Assembly: GCF_040869045.1 (NCBI RefSeq)
Contig: NC_090319.1
Span: 361,353,739-361,417,738, forward strand
Length of the DNA stretch: 64,000 bases
Source: Eurosta solidaginis
Lineage: Eukaryota; Arthropoda; Insecta; Diptera; Tephritidae
Direction: 5' to 3'
The notes beneath the pieces were generated by a model that was not told the origin of the DNA, ran no database searches, and saw only the letters and a program-made list of their open reading frames with translations. Shown here piece after piece: positions 32,860 to 45,022 of the stretch. The position numbers and the translations under genes were made by a program. Numbering within the stretch: the stretch's first letter is position 1; each line of letters starts with the position of its first letter.

Positions 32860-33780
32860 AGGTCCTGCCTTAAATAAAGAGATCACACGCCGCAGGGTTG
32901 ATCTTATAAAATAACTCCGTCCACTTGGCAAATACTAGATGCTTTCTAGGACCGATGCCAGCTGCTGCTTCTAGATGTGACAGCTGTATCACTCCATACA
33001 GCTGGAGTCTTAGCCTGGTAAATGCAGGGCACGAGCACAAAACGTGCTCGATCGTTTCCTCCTCCAACCCGCACTTGATACATCTGCTACAACTTTCCAA
33101 GCCTAACTCAAAGGCATGTGAATACTAGTAATTAGTCTACAGTTCTCTCTTTTTAATGACCATGTTTGTTAATCCAAGGTTGTAATACCTACACAAGATA
33201 TTCGACACTATAAGCCGCGCGCTTGGGTTCAAGCTTTTCCTACTTGGTCGATCATGTGCAACTCTCGCCATTTTTAATCTCTCCCAATCTAATTAGTAGC
33301 AAGCTTCGGGGGATGCCCCTATTTTCATTCCCATCCATTCCTATATGCCGTGGGACTCAATATAGATGTATGCTTCTACCTATACCGGTCCTTTTCAAAG
33401 ATTTCTTACACTCTAAAACTTTTTTAGATGCTTAATTGCTGATTGGATGTCAATGCAAACGTTGACGCGCCTCCAGTTTAAGCTATTTTCTTCCAGTGTT
33501 TCCACTGCTTTGGTGACGGCTACTAATTCCGCCTGAAGAACTCTGCATTGATCTGGCAGCTTGTAGGATCCGTTTATTTCTGCATAAGCACAGTATACCA
33601 TAGAACCTTCTCATTCCACTACTTTGGAAGCATTAGTGTACCCGTGTATCACCTCCTCCACCATTTCTCTATTGTGGCTCTAAGAGCCCCTTCGAAGCGC
33701 ATATACGGAATCAGGTAGTCTGTTCATCCTGTCATTGATGACGCTATACTACTATGGCCGTATGGAACCTATATTATTAT
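32860..33780 (-). pseudogene. LINE C fragment (RNase H and C-terminal knuckle) in ANKS1 intron 6
   Basis: The minus strand reads GSYKLPDQCRVLQAELVAVT (RNase H-like, 33601-33413). Further on come CSRCIKCGLEEETIEHVLCS and CPAF (33100-32870), the Cys/His C-terminal knuckle of I/LOA-group LINEs. Frames are broken between the two. It is the same element as at 985-1430, which lost the C-terminal part. Confidence 0.7.
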
Positions 33781-34137
33781 TGAACTCTTTGTTAAAAACA
33801 AGATTCGCAGTTTGAGTTTTCGTCATCCAGAAGACGAAAGTGTTAGTTCTTATCAGCCATAGACCGAAATTGTTACTTTTCATCAGCTACAAATTGAAAT
33901 TGCTAGTTTTCCCCAGACACTTAAATTCCAGTACAGAACATTAAAAAAAATTATTTTTCGAAATCGCAGGTTAGGTATTTAAAACTTGTTTTAAAAACTT
34001 CAAAATGGCGGTTTACAATTCGCACCACAAAAATTACCTAGCAAGTTTAAACATGTACTTTAAGTATTATAGTAGAGTTAAATGTACTATCAAACTGCAT
34101 AATAAAACCTTCGAAATAATTTGGTTGAAAAGCTTGT

Positions 34138-35287
34138 TAGGTTAGGTTAGTTTGGGTTAGGTTAGGTTAGGTGGTAGCTGCCCTGATAAGGATAGCTCAC
34201 TCGGACAACACGAATGTCCGTTGTGAGACCACATACACCAAAATAACGGTGACTTAGATCTAGCTACTTAGAGAATCGTTGGGTAGCAACGATAAAGCTC
34301 CGAATCATACCAATCTCAACTTTGGATAAATCCTCGGGAGATCCAAGTGAGTCACAACCGAAGTACTTTCGTCTAGCTCTGGAAAAAGCTGGGCAATTAA
34401 GCATACAGTGATTTGGTGATTCGACCTCATCATCCTCCATACAGCTGCAGTAGGATGGAGTTTCCAGTGTATTGAGATTACCGCATAGATAAACATGGGA
34501 CAGTGCCCTGTCAAAACCCCAATGACCATTGATAGGTGAGCTTTAGTGAACCCAATTATTTTAGTTGTACCGATGCGGGCTAAGAGATCCGCTTGACAGT
34601 TACCCGGGATATCATTATGGCCCGGGACCCAGATAATTTTAATTGTAAAATAATTCGATGCAATGGCAAGCGAGGTCAGGAACTCCCAGACCAACCTCAA
34701 TCGCGCTGTAGTTGAGCTCAAGGCCTTGATAGCCGCTTGGCTAGATGTTAACTTCCCTAACCGTAGTAGCACTGGATAGCATTTCATCCACCGCATCCTT
34801 AATCGCAGCAACTTCCGCTTGGAATACACTGCAGTGACTTGCGGCTTACATTTAGCTCTTGGCAAAAGACCCCCCCCACCAACCTTTCCGTCCAACTTCG
34901 ACCCATCCGTGAACAAGTTAACCGGTCCCATGCCCCAAATAATTTATCTTCCCGACTCCTCTCTCGGTGGAATGACTGGGGTGAAGGTTGTATAGGGAGC
35001 AGTTATCGGCATACAATAGTCCGTTCTGTCCGGGATAAAGTCGAAACTGGTAAGAAGACTAGAGTCTCCGAAGTGAAAAAGTCCATACCCCATATCACGA
35101 AGCCTGACGAACGACCGGGCCGCGGCCGTCTTTCCCGCAATATCTACTGGATATATGTTCAGCATGACGTTCAGTGCCAAAGTAGGTGGTGTTTTGAGAG
35201 CGCCTCTGATACCGATCAGCGCCGTCCGTTGCACTGCTACTAACATTTTGGAGGTGCTCGCCGTGTCCAGTGCTTTCCACCAGACCA
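34138..35287 (-). pseudogene. LINE D (LOA-like), 5'-truncated, with target duplications
   Basis: On the minus strand it starts near VWWKALDTASTSKMLVAVQR (end of reverse transcriptase). It passes NLFTDGSKLDGKVGGG and IIWVPGHNDIPGNCQADLLA (RNase H) and ends in the CCTAA-type tail (GGTTAGG at 34138-34172 on plus). The 12-base duplication TGAAAAGCTTGT stands at 34126-34137 and 35288-35299, proving a single insertion in this intron. The frame shifts more than once and about 170 bases present in the left copy are deleted near 34561. Confidence 0.85.
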
Positions 35288-35524
35288 TGAAAAGCTTGTA
35301 CTTTTTTTTTGAAAAATCTGTTAGAGTTACCAGATCAGTCCTAACGCAGTTAAAATTGCAGCTATCCGCAGCTATTTTTTTGCTATTTCTAAAAAGTATA
35401 AGTAATGCTAGAACAATGCAAAGTGGAGGAAAAAAAACCTTTTACATTTTTTACTTCTATACTTTTTCGGCTCTTGGCCCACTGTGCGCCGTATATATAT
35501 TAAAATATATTTAATCCTTCTTAC

Positions 35525-35865
35525 CCGCAAAAGGCACATCACCAACAAATTCCTCCACACAATCTGATGCACGTGAACTCTCTGGAGAATCGGGCAGCTC
35601 AAATTGATTTATTGCGTCCACAATGAATGCTTCCAAATCGGTGTTGGACTCTTGTTTCAAGTTGAGGGATTGTCGCGGAGTCTCCTGCTCGCTTTTTGGG
35701 CGTATAAATTCGAGTATTGTATGCTCGGCCTGCGTAACCGATGGTGGGGGAAAATCGGGAGTTGGCGAGTGTTTTGTATGCTTTATAACTTGACTATTGT
35801 TGTTAGCGTCTTTCGGTGGCGATGCTCCGATTGAAGATTGTAAGTGTGGGCTTTGGTTTTGTTGT
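35525..35865 (-). CDS. ANKS1: ANKS1 exon 6 (linker)
   Basis: Acceptor TATTGCAG and donor GCGGGTAAGA enclose 341 bases, entering in phase 2 and leaving in phase 1. The open frame reads SPHLQSSIGASPPKDANNNS, SPTPDFPPPSVTQ and EEFVGDVPFAG. It is Pro/Ser-rich and probably disordered. The final Gly codon is completed by exon 7, which supports the join. Confidence 0.88.
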
Positions 35866-36011
35866 CTGCAATATAAATTTTAGTGTGATTAAACAAGTTC
35901 GACTTATTCAAATAGAATAATAACCTCAATAACGGTTGTAATCGAGCAATGGGTCTAAAACAGTGGTGACCAAACCAACCATGCAGAAAAATTTTGAGGC
36001 ACTCACGCAAA

Positions 36012-36516
36012 GTGATGGTGCCCTGAGTTACAACTTTTATGACTACCTCTGACCTAGTACTAATCGGATGAGCCAGAGAGGAAAGTGGCCGTCTGGCTTG
36101 TCGTTCGGGGACTCCATTGAGGTCCTTTTGGGGTCGTTTTGGTGACCTTTAGGGATGATTTGATTTTGGCACTCTTTTGAGGTCGCCCCGGGGTCATTTG
36201 GTGATCACTTTGAAGTCATTTCGAGAAGATTTTTGAAACTCTCTCGGGGTCATTTGTGGGCCATTTCGGGATAGTTTTGGGGACTCCCTGGGGTTGGTTT
36301 TGGGGACTCCCTCGGGATCCTCCTGGGGTCAGTCGAGATGATTTTGGTGATAGTGCACTGAGTTACAAATTTTATGACTAGTACTAATCGGATGAGCCAG
36401 AGAGGAAAGTGGCCGTCTGGCTTGTCGTACGGGGACTCCCTTGACGTCCTTTTTGGGGTCGTTTTGGTGACCTTTCGGGATGATTTGATTTTGGGACTCT
36501 TTTGAAGTCGCCCCGG
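36012..36516. repeat. Degenerate minisatellite with a 336-bp higher unit
   Basis: CTGAGTTACAA, ACTAATCGGATGAGCCAGAG and AGTGGCCGTCTGGCTTGTCG occur at 36025-36100 and again 336 bases later. Inside, words like GGGGTCGTTTTGGTGACC and GGGGACTCC repeat irregularly. It is G/T-rich on the plus strand and lies in ANKS1 intron 5. Confidence 0.75.
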
Positions 36517-36821
36517 CTATAAATAATGATAACATGTTATTCATTATTCAAGAAATGCTTGAATAAAAAATAACTTTTTATTAAACACTCAGAAATTTTG
36601 AAATGATGAATAGTTTTATTTTTTTTAACTCCAAATTCCCCAACCAGTTTTCCAGATAGGAGAAGTCGTCACAGTTTTCAATATATATCCGTCAACAGTG
36701 ACGTAGCTGCAAAGTCTCAAATGGACCAATTCTTTCTTTCATGACAGGAAGTTCATCGTCTTGTTCTCCTTCAGCGCCAGACCCACTTCTTTTCCTTTTT
36801 ATCCAAACCAGATAAGGCAGA

Positions 36822-37191
36822 TAATGGCGGCCACCGTGGTGTGATGGTAGCGTGCTCTGCCTACCACACCGTATGCCCTGGGTTCACACCCCGGGCAAAT
36901 CAAAATCAAAAATTTTAGAAAAAAGGTTTTTCAATTAGGAGAAAATTTTTCTAAGCGGGGTCGCCCCTCGGCAGTGTTTGGCAAGTGCTCCGGGTGTATT
37001 TCTGCCATGAAAAGCTCTCAGTGAAAACTCATCTGCCTTGCAGATGCCGTTCGGAGTCGGTATAAAACATGCAGGTCCCGTCCGGCCAATTTGTAGGGAA
37101 AATCAAGAGGAGCACGACGTAAATTGGAAGAGAAGCTCGGCCTTAGATCTCTTCGGAGGTTATCGCGCCTTACATTTATTTATTTTTTTAT
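36822..37191 (+). mobile_element. tRNA-derived SINE with target duplications
   Basis: Complete copy: head GGCGGCCACCGTGGTGTGAT, box A GGTAGCGTGCTCTGCC, box B GGGTTCACACCCC, body, and an ACATTTATTTATTTTTTTAT tail. The flanks are duplicated as AGATAAGGCAGA (36810-36821 and 37192-37203), the signature of LINE-driven insertion. Confidence 0.93.
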
Positions 37192-37339
37192 AGATAAGGC
37201 AGAACTCATTATCATCAATACACACTTATAATATATTTTACAATTGCAGATTAGATCTTCTGCTAGAATTATCTTCTCCAGCTTCAGGTTAAACAAATCG
37301 CACGATAACGAGTCGACTCGTCTGTAATGGGTGCAAAAG

Positions 37340-38130
37340 TTGTTGTTGTTGTTGTAGAAGTACTTCACCCCATCCAATAGGTGCGACCACTCACAAATAT
37401 TCATGGTTGGACCAGAGAGATAAGAATGTTAGAGGCGTTGGGTCTACATTGCAATTGAAAATATGGTTGGGGACACATTACATGCAGTACTTGCATGCAT
37501 TGGGTTGATTCTCGATAAACAAGAGTTTAACCTGTTACAGTAACCAGAGCGAAGTTGACCTAGAGTGACGCGATATCTCTGGGAAGGTTGCTCAACTGCG
37601 AGTTCCGAGTATTTGTCTTTAAGAACGCGGTCACCAGGTAGTCTCTGGCATAGTAGTCCGACGCCTTTTTGTGGATGTCTCTGAACCTTTTCATGCGCCC
37701 TTTCTTCATACGGCTGAAATATTTAGTGTCGGATTTCTCCATAGTGCTTACGAAGATGATTTCTTATGTTCCTGGGAGGCGGGGCCTATCCAATCAGATG
37801 TCTGTTGGGTTTCTGGGTATTCAGCAGAAACAGTTTGTTATGCATTTCATTTCGCTCCTCTATAGGGAGTATTCTCGCATCACTGTATAGATGATGGTCT
37901 GAAGACATAAAACGACATCCCGTGGCAGTTCTGAGCGCAGTGTTTTGAGAGGCCTGGAGTCTTCTCCAGTGTGTTTCTTTAAGACTCGGCGACCATATTG
38001 GGGACGCGTAGCATACAAGCGGCCGACCTAAATGCTACCGGAAAGAGACTTGAGAATTTGTTACGACTCTGAACTTAAGGCACAATTGCGGCTGCATGCT
38101 CGTCAAAATGTAGATCCTGTGCGAATGTCA
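37340..38130 (-). pseudogene. Jockey-like LINE B, decayed C-terminal part, minus orientation
   Basis: On the minus strand, broken frames read RPLVCYASPIWSPSLKK, a WRRLQA-like stretch, and FNCNVDPTPLTFLSLW. They end with (CAA)n at 37341-37352. It is the same family as the better copy at 47215-47975. Many stops are present. It lies in ANKS1 intron 5. Confidence 0.75.
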
Positions 38131-38139
38131 CACCCAGTT

Positions 38140-38345
38140 TTTTTTTTTTGGGAGCGTATTGCCAACGAAAGCAGAGGAAGAGGACAGCCTCCACTCCGCT
38201 GAAAGAACCAGGTGGAAAACGATTTAAATTCCCTTAGTGTGATCAATTGGCGCCAGTTAGCAGAGCAAAGAAGCGACTGGCGCGCCTTGTTGGACGCCAC
38301 AACCGTTTAGACGGTTAATCGCCAATTAAGTAAGTAAGTAATACC
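38140..38345 (+). pseudogene. RTE-like LINE 3' end, copy 2
   Basis: Broken frames read NWRQLAEQRSDWRALLDA, typical of the last part of RTE-type reverse transcriptases. A (TAAG)n tail follows at 38327-38340. It is related to 21975-22190 and inserted next to or into LINE B. Confidence 0.6.
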
Positions 38346-38862
38346 ATCGACGTGGATGTCCAATATGGTCGACATTTGTGTATGTTGTCAATAACGTCTA
38401 CAAGAATTTGATCGATTTGGTCGGTGACAGTGTTAGATTGCGCGAGCTGATAAAACTGTAAAGACTAGGGAGATAGTCATTGATTTTTTAGCGTAGCTCA
38501 TGCAGAGGTGGTACCCAATCCTTTTGGAGCCGTTGATGTTGCTCAGAGTCGTGGTGCTGTTCCTTTAAGAGCCACCGGCAGATGGAGGTTCTCATCTCGC
38601 TGATCCCAAGTGTTTTAAGTCGGTCCCGACGGCAACCTAAGGCAGCACTTACAAAATATTTGAAAAGGCAAGACGAGTCAGCGGTATAGCGGGCAGAGTA
38701 CTGCCACCACGACCCTCGGATATGAAGGCGGGTGGACGGTGATAACAAAGCGAAGGACCCTCCGCCAGACATGGCTTAATCGACTAGCTACTGTTATATC
38801 AACGAAATTTCTAGCACCACTCGGTATGATAAAGCAAATACATATATAATTAATTCACTTAC
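38346..38862. other. ANKS1 intron 5, left of exon 5
   Basis: GC-richer than its surroundings, with a 94-codon minus-strand frame (38772-38488) that shows no recognisable domain. It is perhaps more decayed LINE sequence. Confidence 0.3.
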
Positions 38863-39214
38863 GACATTGATGATGTAACTAACGTTTTCTTCGTCTCATT
38901 CGTGCTTATAATACTGGTATTTGATGGTGTTAAAATGTTCTTAATGTTAGGATAGTCATTCGTTTTAATGGAACGCGGACTTGGCAAAGGTTTTTTATGC
39001 TTTAAAATGTTTGATGAGGTGGGGCTATTTAGTAGGTTATTTGAACCAGTAATTTCTCGATGGTCCTCAGCATTACTGCGAATGGAATGAAAACTTTGAA
39101 ACTCTATACTATTCAGTGTTTCGTCCCCCGAGGTTGAGTTTGTAATAGTCATTGGAACAGTCATCTTTACATACTCGTCTACACAGCCTTTGTGTGGAGT
39201 AACGGGAATTCCGC
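38863..39214 (-). CDS. ANKS1: ANKS1 exon 5 (linker)
   Basis: Acceptor CCTATTAG, donor TCGTAAGT; 352 bases entering in phase 1 and leaving in phase 2. The frame reads IPVTPHKGCVDEYVKM, then KKPLPSPRSIKTNDYPNIKN. It is Ser/Thr/Asn-rich. The last codon is completed by exon 6, which fixes that junction. The upstream join to exon 4 does not match in phase, so a small exon or an alternative donor is needed. Confidence 0.85.
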
Positions 39215-39240
39215 CTAATAGGTAATAGAGGAATACATTA

Positions 39241-40872
39241 ACAAGTAAGGAAGGCTAAGTTCGGGTGTAACCGAACATGACTTACTCAGCTGAGAGCGTT
39301 GGAGACAAAATAAAAATAAAAATCACCATGTAGGAAAATGAATCTAGGTAAACCCTGGAATGTGTGTGGGTATCAAAGGGAAGGTATTAAGGAGTATTTT
39401 AGAGGGGAGTGGGCCATAGTTCTATAGGTGGACGTCTTTTCGAGATATCGCCATGAAGGTGTACCCGGGGGTTACTCTAGAATGTGTTTGTACGAAATGG
39501 GTATCAAATTAAAGGTATTAATGAGGGTTTTAAAAGGGAGTCGCTCTTAGTTGTATATGTGAAGGCGTTTTCGAGATGTCGACCAAAATGTGGACCAGGG
39601 TGACCCAGAACATCATCTGTCGGGTGCCGCTAATTTATTTATATATGTAATACCACGAACAGTATTCCTGCCATGATTCCAAGGGCTTTTAATTTCGCCC
39701 TGCAGAACTTTTTCTTCTACTTAATATGGTAGGTGTCACACCCATTTTACAAAGTTTTTTTCAAAGTTATATTTTTCGTCAAAAAGCCAATCCAATCACC
39801 ATGTTTCATATCTTTTTTCGTATTTGGTATAGAATTATGGCATTTTTTTCATTTTTCGAAATTTTCGGTATCGAAAAAGTGGGCGTGGTCATAGTCGGAT
39901 TTCGCCCATTTTTAATACCAAGATAAAGTGAGTTCAGATAAGTACGTGAACTAAGTTTAGTAACGATATATCGATTACACGATAAGTTAACGGCCAAGAG
40001 GAAGGACAGACGGTCATCTGTGTATGAAAACTGGGCGTGACTTCGCCCATTTTCACAGAAAACAATTACCGGCATTGAAGCTATGCCCTTACCAAGTTTC
40101 ACAAAGATTGGTAAATTTTTGTTCGACTTATGGCATTAAAAGTATTCTAGCCAAATTAAACGAAAAAGGGCAGAGCCATGCTCATTTTGAAATTTTCTTT
40201 CATTTTTGTATTTTGTTGCACTATATCATTACTGGAGTTGAATGTTGACATAATTTACTTATATACTGTAAAGATATGCAAATTTTTGTTAAAATTTGAC
40301 TTTTCACATTTTTTTTTTTTAAGTGAGCGTGTTCGTCATCCGACTTTGCTAATTTTTATTTAGCACACATATAGCAATAGGATTAACGTTCCTGCCAAAT
40401 TTCATCATATCTTCAACGACTGCCAAATTACAGCTTGCAAAACTTTTAAATTACCTTCTTTTAAAAGTGGGCGGTGCCACGCCTATTGTCCAAAAGTTTA
40501 CTAATTTTCTATTCTGCGTCATAAGGTCAACCCACCTACCAAGTTTTGTCGCTTTATCCGTTTTTGGTAATGAATTATCACACTTTTGCGGTTTTTTTTC
40601 GAAACTTTCGATATCGAAAAAGTGGGCGTGGTTATAGTCCGATTTCGTGCCTACGAGCCTACATACCATATATTTCATTAAGATACCTCAAAATTTACTC
40701 AAGTTATCGTGTTTACGGACGGACGTACATACATGGCTAAATGAATTTCTTTTTTCGCCCAGATCATTTTGATATATAGAAGTCTATATCTATCTCAATT
40801 AGTTTATGCCGTTACGGATTACCGTTATGCGAACAAAATTAATATACTGTGTGAGCTCTGCTCAGCTGAGTA
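39241..40872 (-). mobile_element. Family R element, complete short form, minus orientation
   Basis: On the plus strand it starts ACAAGTAAGGAAGG and ends CTCAGCTGAGTA, flanked by TA at 39239-39240 and 40873-40874. It has the same blocks as the 4.1-kb copy but only two tandem units, so the family length varies through the array. It lies 27 bases from ANKS1 exon 5. Confidence 0.88.
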
Positions 40873-40874
40873 TA

Positions 40875-41482
40875 AAAAAAAAATAACGGATGCAAGCTAG
40901 CAACACACAAGTAAAACATACATTTCGTACTAATACTTGTCAACCCATGGAGATCATTCATCGATCCGGTTGTGGTATCCATCGTGTGCTTATCCATTTT
41001 TGAAGTTATTTGGATCCGTGCACATCTTCCGTACCTACTTGGGCTGCTAGGACTTCGAGTCCGCTGTATTTCACCAAAAACAGTCTGCAGCGAACGTTGT
41101 TTGTTGGCTGATGTGAATATTGATGTGGCATCAACGTATTGCAGCCTTGATAAGCATGTATGAGAATTTTGCCAAAATATTGGCTTCATTTGCAAGTAAT
41201 TTGACTGTGGTTTTGGGGTTTGTTCTAATGAACCCATTGAAACCGAAAGTCCATTTTGCTTTAAGCTGTAAATTAGATGAAATTCAAAATATAAAAGTAA
41301 TATTTTATATCTAAGCCCATTCTTAAGTATGTATGTAGTCATAAGCATGAGGCTATGGTTATGGATTTAGGAATGATGACAAAAAATTCCCCAATACATA
41401 CCCATATATTAACTCAGATTGTTGTTAAAGTTATTAAATTTATTACATCATGGCCCACTAAGCCTTTCATGTGGACGATTCA
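40875..41482. other. ANKS1 intron 4 (unresolved part)
   Basis: A 169-codon minus-strand frame (41348-40839) crosses the family R edge and is judged a chance frame. No exon with the phases needed to bridge exons 4 and 5 stands out. Confidence 0.3.
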
Positions 41483-41796
41483 AGGGGTTGTGTAGCGGAA
41501 TATATAGCTTCTCCAACACAATTGTCAACTTCACCTTCGAGCGGCGAATCCCGTTTCACTAACAAACGAGGCTCTGGCGACCCCAAGCTCCTCATGGAAC
41601 TTGGGGGCGGGGAGGGAGGGATGGCCTGAAGGTTTAATGTGGCCATATAAATCGTTCCCGAGATGGTCGGGCTAGCACCTTAATGGTGCTGTGTTACCGG
41701 AGCGTACCGGATCGGTATCCGGCAAAGGACCATCACATCGATAACAATCCACAAAGCCTTCGGGGAGTAAACCTTATGGCTACAACAACAACAACA
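41483..41796 (+). repeat. (CAA)n-tailed repeat U, plus orientation
   Basis: Runs from AGGGGTTGTGTAGCGGAATA through GAGGCTCTGGCGACCCCAAG, GAGATGGTCGGGCTAGCACC and GGTGCTGTGTTACCGGAGCG to CTACAACAACAACAACA. It is the reverse complement of the copy at 22494-22913. Confidence 0.78.
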
Positions 41797-42794
41797 TGCG
41801 AAGTACTTGCTATCATCTTAGAAAGAATCGACGCATTCGCGCCTTTACAGCCACGTCACTATTGGTCCCGCTCTAAACATCTCTCAACATACTTGCCGTG
41901 ATGATGAAAGGATGGGATCGTCCTTAGAATACTGGATGGATTTGTGGTCCTTTCTGACAGGCCACCGTCTTGTATATAATGATATTTAACAATGAGCTTT
42001 ACGCAGATTTGAAGAAAATGCAGCCAAAAACCCCACACGCTACGATGGCTATTGCTAGTTTTGTAAATTTTTCAAAATGCACTTTGAATGTCGAGAGCAG
42101 TTCGCTGACAAGAATTTTGCTGCTGCGAATCTGCAAGCCAGAACGAAAATGAAACTCACAATACCGAAAAATCATGTACCACGAAAGTTGCAAAGCAAGA
42201 AAAGGAGAGGAATAGTGGAAGTAACACCGAGACCGGGGACACTTAGGTGGGAATTCTAAAGCGACCCTGCAAAAATCGTTGGATCGTGTGGTCCCCTGGA
42301 GTACTTACCATTATACTCCACTGTAATGCAGCAATGAACCAACTCATGTTTCTACACGAACATATTGTAAGCCGATCATTGCTCGTTTTTAACGATTGTA
42401 ATCACTACACGATGTTTATTGGACTGTGGGTACTCCATGGATTACTCTGATATAATGCGGAGCTGGAGTATATGGTCCAGTCCTAGGACATCGCAATGTT
42501 AATTGTACCATGTATAAATTGTGGTTAATTTTGGAGCACTCGGTTTGTTCATAGCTGGTACTCCATACATGCATGCATGGAGTACACGCGATTTTTGCTG
42601 GGGAGCTAATGGTGCTACTCCGATTGTCTCTGAGAATATGAAGTGGCATAGTAGCAATACCTGGTGTGGCGTTAATAGATCGGTGAAATCTCTTAGAACC
42701 ATTACACAATCATCGTTCGATTGTAAAATGGAACTAATGATAAGGACCAACATTACCGTGGCCATGGCACTCCCCGAAGATTTTTTCGAGTGTT
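41797..42794. other. Intronic DNA with a near-perfect palindrome
   Basis: No gene was seen. GTACTCCATACATGCATGC and ATGGAGTAC at 42558-42585 form a 28-base near-palindrome. TACTCCATGGAT and TACTCCACTG words recur nearby, suggesting a decayed inverted-repeat element. Confidence 0.3.
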
Positions 42795-43060
42795 ATGTTG
42801 TTGTTGTAGCAGTGTTATAGATGTTATTGGTTCTTGTTCCGGTAACAAGCACCATTAAGGTACTAGCCCGACCATCTCTGGAACGATTTAGTATGATCAC
42901 AATAAAAATTCTAGGCCAAAGAGCACTTCCATAAGGAACTAAAGGTCGCCAGAGCCTCGCCTGCTTAATATGTGTATGATGCATGCATATTTGTAACAGG
43001 AATCGCCTCGCGTAGATGGGGTTGATAATCGGGTTACGAAAGCTATGAAACCTTGTACGC
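42795..43060 (-). repeat. (CAA)n-tailed repeat U, minus orientation
   Basis: It begins with GTTGTTGTTGTAGC on plus, then CCGGTAACAAGCACCATTAA, TAGCCCGACCATCTC and GTCGCCAGAGCCTCG, as in the copy at 22494-22913. Confidence 0.72.
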
Positions 43061-43484
43061 GTGTATCGCCTCGTCCGCCATTTGGACACCTTCTATTGTG
43101 ACTCTAAGCGCCCCTTCGATGCGCAGATACGGAATCAGGTACACTGTTCGTCCCGTAATTGATGACGCCATACTACTATGGACGAGCGGTCTGTGCTCAA
43201 GTTGCCCCGAGACATGAGCCTCGTAGCAATGGTTAACGCCAAGTTCTTTACCACCAGGTCTACTGGTGGAATGTGCAAAATGACACAGTGAAGCCTTCGG
43301 TGTTCTTTTGAGGGCTCCCGTAATGCTAAGTGTTGATAGCCTGCATATTCCTTTTAATCTTTTGATGTAGGTTCTCTTTGGTGTGTCTGTCCCTTAAAGA
43401 AGGACGCCATAGTATAGAGTAGGCTTTACAACCGCTGTAAATACCCCACCCCCACGTACACCCAAGCATTATTTTACATGTAAT
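43061..43484 (-). pseudogene. Decayed LINE C-type fragment
   Basis: GCGCCCCTTCGATGCGCAGA, TACGGAATCAGGTA and TGATGACGCCATACTACTAT closely follow 1320-1400 and 33680-33760. The stretch to 43480 looks like more of the same LINE but is heavily broken. Confidence 0.55.
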
Positions 43485-43640
43485 GTAATAGGTTCACCTT
43501 TTCTTATCCAGAATCAACGTCGACAAACGGGAGGTACGTCCTGCATGTAAATTGTTCCCACATGATAACCATTTTTTCAATTGCAATGTGGAAACAACAC
43601 TTTTAGCTACCATGTATCTCTGTTCCAACCCTATTGCCCC
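43485..43640 (+). pseudogene. Jockey-like LINE B scrap, plus orientation
   Basis: Broken frames carry the GxCNRxxSxLSRIN and FNCNVE region of LINE B: nucleotide blocks TATCCAGAATCAACG, CCACATGA and TTCAATTGCAATGTGGAA match 47740-47835. Confidence 0.6.
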
Positions 43641-44895
43641 AGGTCTTTCTCTTCCATGCATTTTAGGGCAAGGCAAAGTGAAACGCCGCTGAGCCTACAA
43701 AATTTGATTATCGGCAAGTGACGTAAAGAGTAAAAATGTAAAGCTTGTTAATACTAGTGGATATGAGTATTGACCGAAACGCTATTTATCCAAATATTAA
43801 CATAGCTTCTCTGGCTGAACTAATTTTAAGTTTACCTCGGCATTAAGTTACGGCTAAGAATTATCTAAATTAGTTCCTTAAAATCGGGCGAATCATAAAA
43901 ATCTATATGTCGACGTATTTTCAATATATATTGAATGATTTAGTATCAACTTGTATCAAGGTTTGCATCGATTCGCGTAGAAGATACATTAAGAAGTTTC
44001 ATTTCAAACTTATTTACACAATGTATGTATGCACGACTCTGGTCGGATATGCAAGATACCAATTTTCTAAATACAAGAACCAGAAAATTAAGGTGTTTCC
44101 AGCTTCACCATCGAAATGGAATGAAAGTGTATATTTGTCGCGAATTTAATATAAAATGATAATGATAAAAGGTCCAAATATTCAATATTTGAATGAAATT
44201 GTTTTGAAAATATGTTCTGCATTCTTTACAAGACTCAATTTCTTATGCGTTTAATTTCATAGATAATGAAGCGTAACAGAATTTAGAAGTTTTACTAATT
44301 CCATATAAAGTTATATGTAAAAATGTTAAGCATTTTTTCTTGAATAATGCTTACATTAGACTTTAGCATGTATTCCTGGGAGCTATTGCTTTGCGTTTGT
44401 TTGTAAAAAGCAACAGTTGGTTTATAGCTCGTTATTTTTAGCGTAAAAATGATTTATGTGAACCACCGCAAGCGTTGAAATGAAATTAAGTGACGCGAGA
44501 AATGCAAGGGGTATATGTACATACGAATATATAAGAAAGTCTCACATCAGCAATATAAATTTTAGTTAAACATTAATGTATATATTTTTGCATTGTCAGA
44601 CATAGATATACATGTATTCGAGCACATACATGAGCTTTGGTTAGTTTTATATAAATATATCTTATTATGCATGTACATATATGCATGATAGGGTAAATAT
44701 ATGTATATGTAAGTAAGTAAGTTTGTATTATAGGTAGGTGTTTGTATGTAAAAAAAATACAATTAATAGTAATAAAGCTTCGCTAATCACAATATGTAGT
44801 TAATACCATACAAGGATTGTTTAAATGTATGTATGCAGTAATGGGTTTGCGTTTAAGCGATAGGATACAAATAGTAGATAACAATGCTGTGACAC
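43641..44895. other. AT-rich intronic DNA
   Basis: Mostly A/T-rich sequence with ATGTACATAT-type words at 44510-44760. No gene or named repeat was seen. Confidence 0.35.
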
Positions 44896-44950
44896 CGCTA
44901 ATAGCAATGGTTTCATGGAAAATAGGCGGTGGTGCATCAAATGAAACATT
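44896..44950 (-). CDS. ANKS1: Candidate small ANKS1 exon (tentative)
   Basis: After a good acceptor (TTGTTACTCACCTTCACCAC then CACCTCAG), the minus strand reads NVSFDAPPPIFHETIAIS and leaves with one G before GTGTCA, the phase exon 5 requires. It joins in phase only if exon 4 uses the donor AAAAGTCAGT (exon end 45064) rather than AAGACGTAAGA (45023). The donor GTGTCA is weak. Transcript data would decide. Confidence 0.4.
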
Positions 44951-45022
44951 CTGAGGTGGTGGTGAAGGTGAGTAACAATACACAAATGAGCCATTCTTCA
45001 TTCATTCAATCCACAGTCTTAC

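Noticed and set aside
36822..36900. tRNA gene
   Set aside because: A and B boxes are present but the cloverleaf is degenerate and the sequence continues into the SINE body; all similar sites are SINE heads.
38488..38772. 94-codon minus-strand frame as an ANKS1 exon
   Set aside because: No splice sites in the right phase; exons 5 and 6 already join in phase without it.
40839..41348. 169-codon minus-strand frame as the missing ANKS1 exon
   Set aside because: Part of it lies in family R sequence, it has no family match, and no acceptor and donor give the required phases.
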